DNA of 55,348 bases, from contig CALLRP010000057.1 of NCBI GenBank assembly GCA_938014335.1, positions 1-55,348 of the forward strand. Direction: 5' to 3'. This DNA comes from an uncultured bacterium (GTDB lineage Bacteria; Hydrogenedentota; Hydrogenedentia; Hydrogenedentales; Hydrogenedentaceae). The notes under the pieces were generated by a model that saw only the letters and a list, made by a program, of their open reading frames with translations, was not told the DNA's origin and ran no database searches. A program made the position numbers and the translations under genes. Shown here in pieces: positions 54,892-55,348 of the stretch. The first letter of the stretch is position 1. Each line of letters starts with the position of its first letter.

Positions 54892-55348
54892 CTATTTGAT
54901 ACCTTTAATTTCTCCTTGTGTGATAAAAAGAGGGTAGCCTTTTTTAAGAGGTAAATAAATATATTTGCTTTTACTCTCTTCCTTTATAACTTCACCCATA
55001 AGATTTTGAATTTGAATGGGGGACTTATTAACTTTGACACGGAGACATTTGTCTTCTTTAATAGACCATAAAACGAGAAGGGTCCCTTGTTGGAATGCAA
55101 TAATATCTTCGCCAAAATCAATTCGAGTTTGAATATCCTTATTAGGCAAATTTCTGCATATATTAGTACATGCTCGTAACGCCGGCTTAGGGGAAAAGTC
55201 CTCATGAACAATACCAAAATTATATTCAAAATAAAATGGGTCATTGCCATCGTTACGAAAATCATACCAACTAATGTTTTGAACAACCCCTGATGCGATA
55301 GCGGATAAATAACATCGTGCAAACAACAGTGCTTGTTCGCGTTCTGTT
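54892..55348 (-). CDS. Probable glycoside hydrolase, C-terminal part (5' end beyond the right edge)
   Basis: The frame is open from the stop at 54892 to the right edge, giving 151 residues of the C-terminus. It begins TEREQALLFARCYLSAIASG, followed by SWYDFRNDGNDPFYFEYNFG and the conserved-looking EDFSPKPALRACTNI, which resembles the end of the barrel in secreted (alpha/beta)8 glycosidases (GH39/GH5-like). About 70 residues of beta-rich C-terminal domain follow. Family and substrate cannot be fixed from this fragment. It converges with nadE, end to end with no gap. Confidence 0.65.
   Translation of the reverse strand, partial: TEREQALLFARCYLSAIASGVVQNISWYDFRNDGNDPFYFEYNFGIVHEDFSPKPALRACTNICRNLPNKDIQTRIDFGEDIIAFQQGTLLVLWSIKEDKCLRVKVNKSPIQIQNLMGEVIKEESKSKYIYLPLKKGYPLFITQGEIKGIK

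Overview
This 55 kb window is chromosomal DNA from an AT-rich, Gram-negative-type bacterium. It is not a phage, plasmid or island: I found no transposase, integrase, phage structural gene or CRISPR array. Lineage markers are a pseudopilin of the kind abundant in Planctomycetes and relatives (N-terminal [25 protein letters not shown]-terminal DGHV), Tat-exported enzymes, a giant GLUG-repeat surface protein, FG-GAP, DUF4855 and heparinase-like proteins, and a YtxJ-type bacilliredoxin. Together these suggest an uncultured PVC/FCB-like phylum such as Hydrogenedentota or a relative. That is inference from gene content; there is no rRNA here to confirm it.

Layout. 1-5.6 kb: an exported GLUG-repeat protein running off the left edge, then a heparinase II/III-like polysaccharide lyase. 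5.7-8.6 kb: the TrkA-TrkH potassium uptake operon. 8.6-9.9 kb: two tandem type IV pilin-like genes, with a possible sigma-54 promoter and a 5' UTR hairpin in front and a strong hairpin terminator between them. 9.9-14.6 kb (minus): a coiled-coil protein overlapping ftsA, then hisS. 14.7-18.1 kb (minus): a DegT-family aminotransferase with a twin-arginine signal, an aldehyde dehydrogenase and a bacilliredoxin. 18.2-22.4 kb: a membrane-anchored Asp-box protein, a PHP phosphatase, an SMP-30 lactonase-like protein and an esterase homologue that has lost its catalytic Ser and His. 22.5-26.8 kb: a MoxR-DUF58-transglutaminase operon. 26.8-30.3 kb (minus): an FG-GAP protein overlapping pdxA, and a DUF1559-type pseudopilin with its own terminator.

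30.4-33.3 kb (plus): a lipoprotein, 5-formyl-THF cyclo-ligase, an alpha/beta hydrolase and a methyltransferase. 33.6-35.0 kb: an MFS transporter. 35.2-41.6 kb: a replication/topology block, recF-dciA converging on gyrB-gyrA, without dnaA or dnaN. 41.8 kb: tRNA-Val(GAC). 42.3-46.7 kb: a PqaA-family protein, RsgA, and a DUF4855 protein with a discoidin-like C-terminus. 46.7-49.5 kb: a nitrosative/oxidative stress module made of an Rrf2 regulator, a short (class III-like) hybrid cluster protein and a divergent Tat-exported superoxide dismutase, with a palindromic operator candidate between the last two. 49.5-50.9 kb: a membrane-anchored PHP protein. 51.0-54.9 kb: an NAD operon (Nudix, pncB, glutamine-dependent nadE). 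The right edge cuts a probable glycoside hydrolase.

Most genes are housekeeping or secreted-carbohydrate functions. I did not find a clear-cut new defence or mobile system. The strongest leads are the coiled-coil/ftsA pair, the exported PLP enzyme, the pseudo-esterase, the pilin pair with its internal terminator, and the Hcp/Rrf2/SOD stress module.
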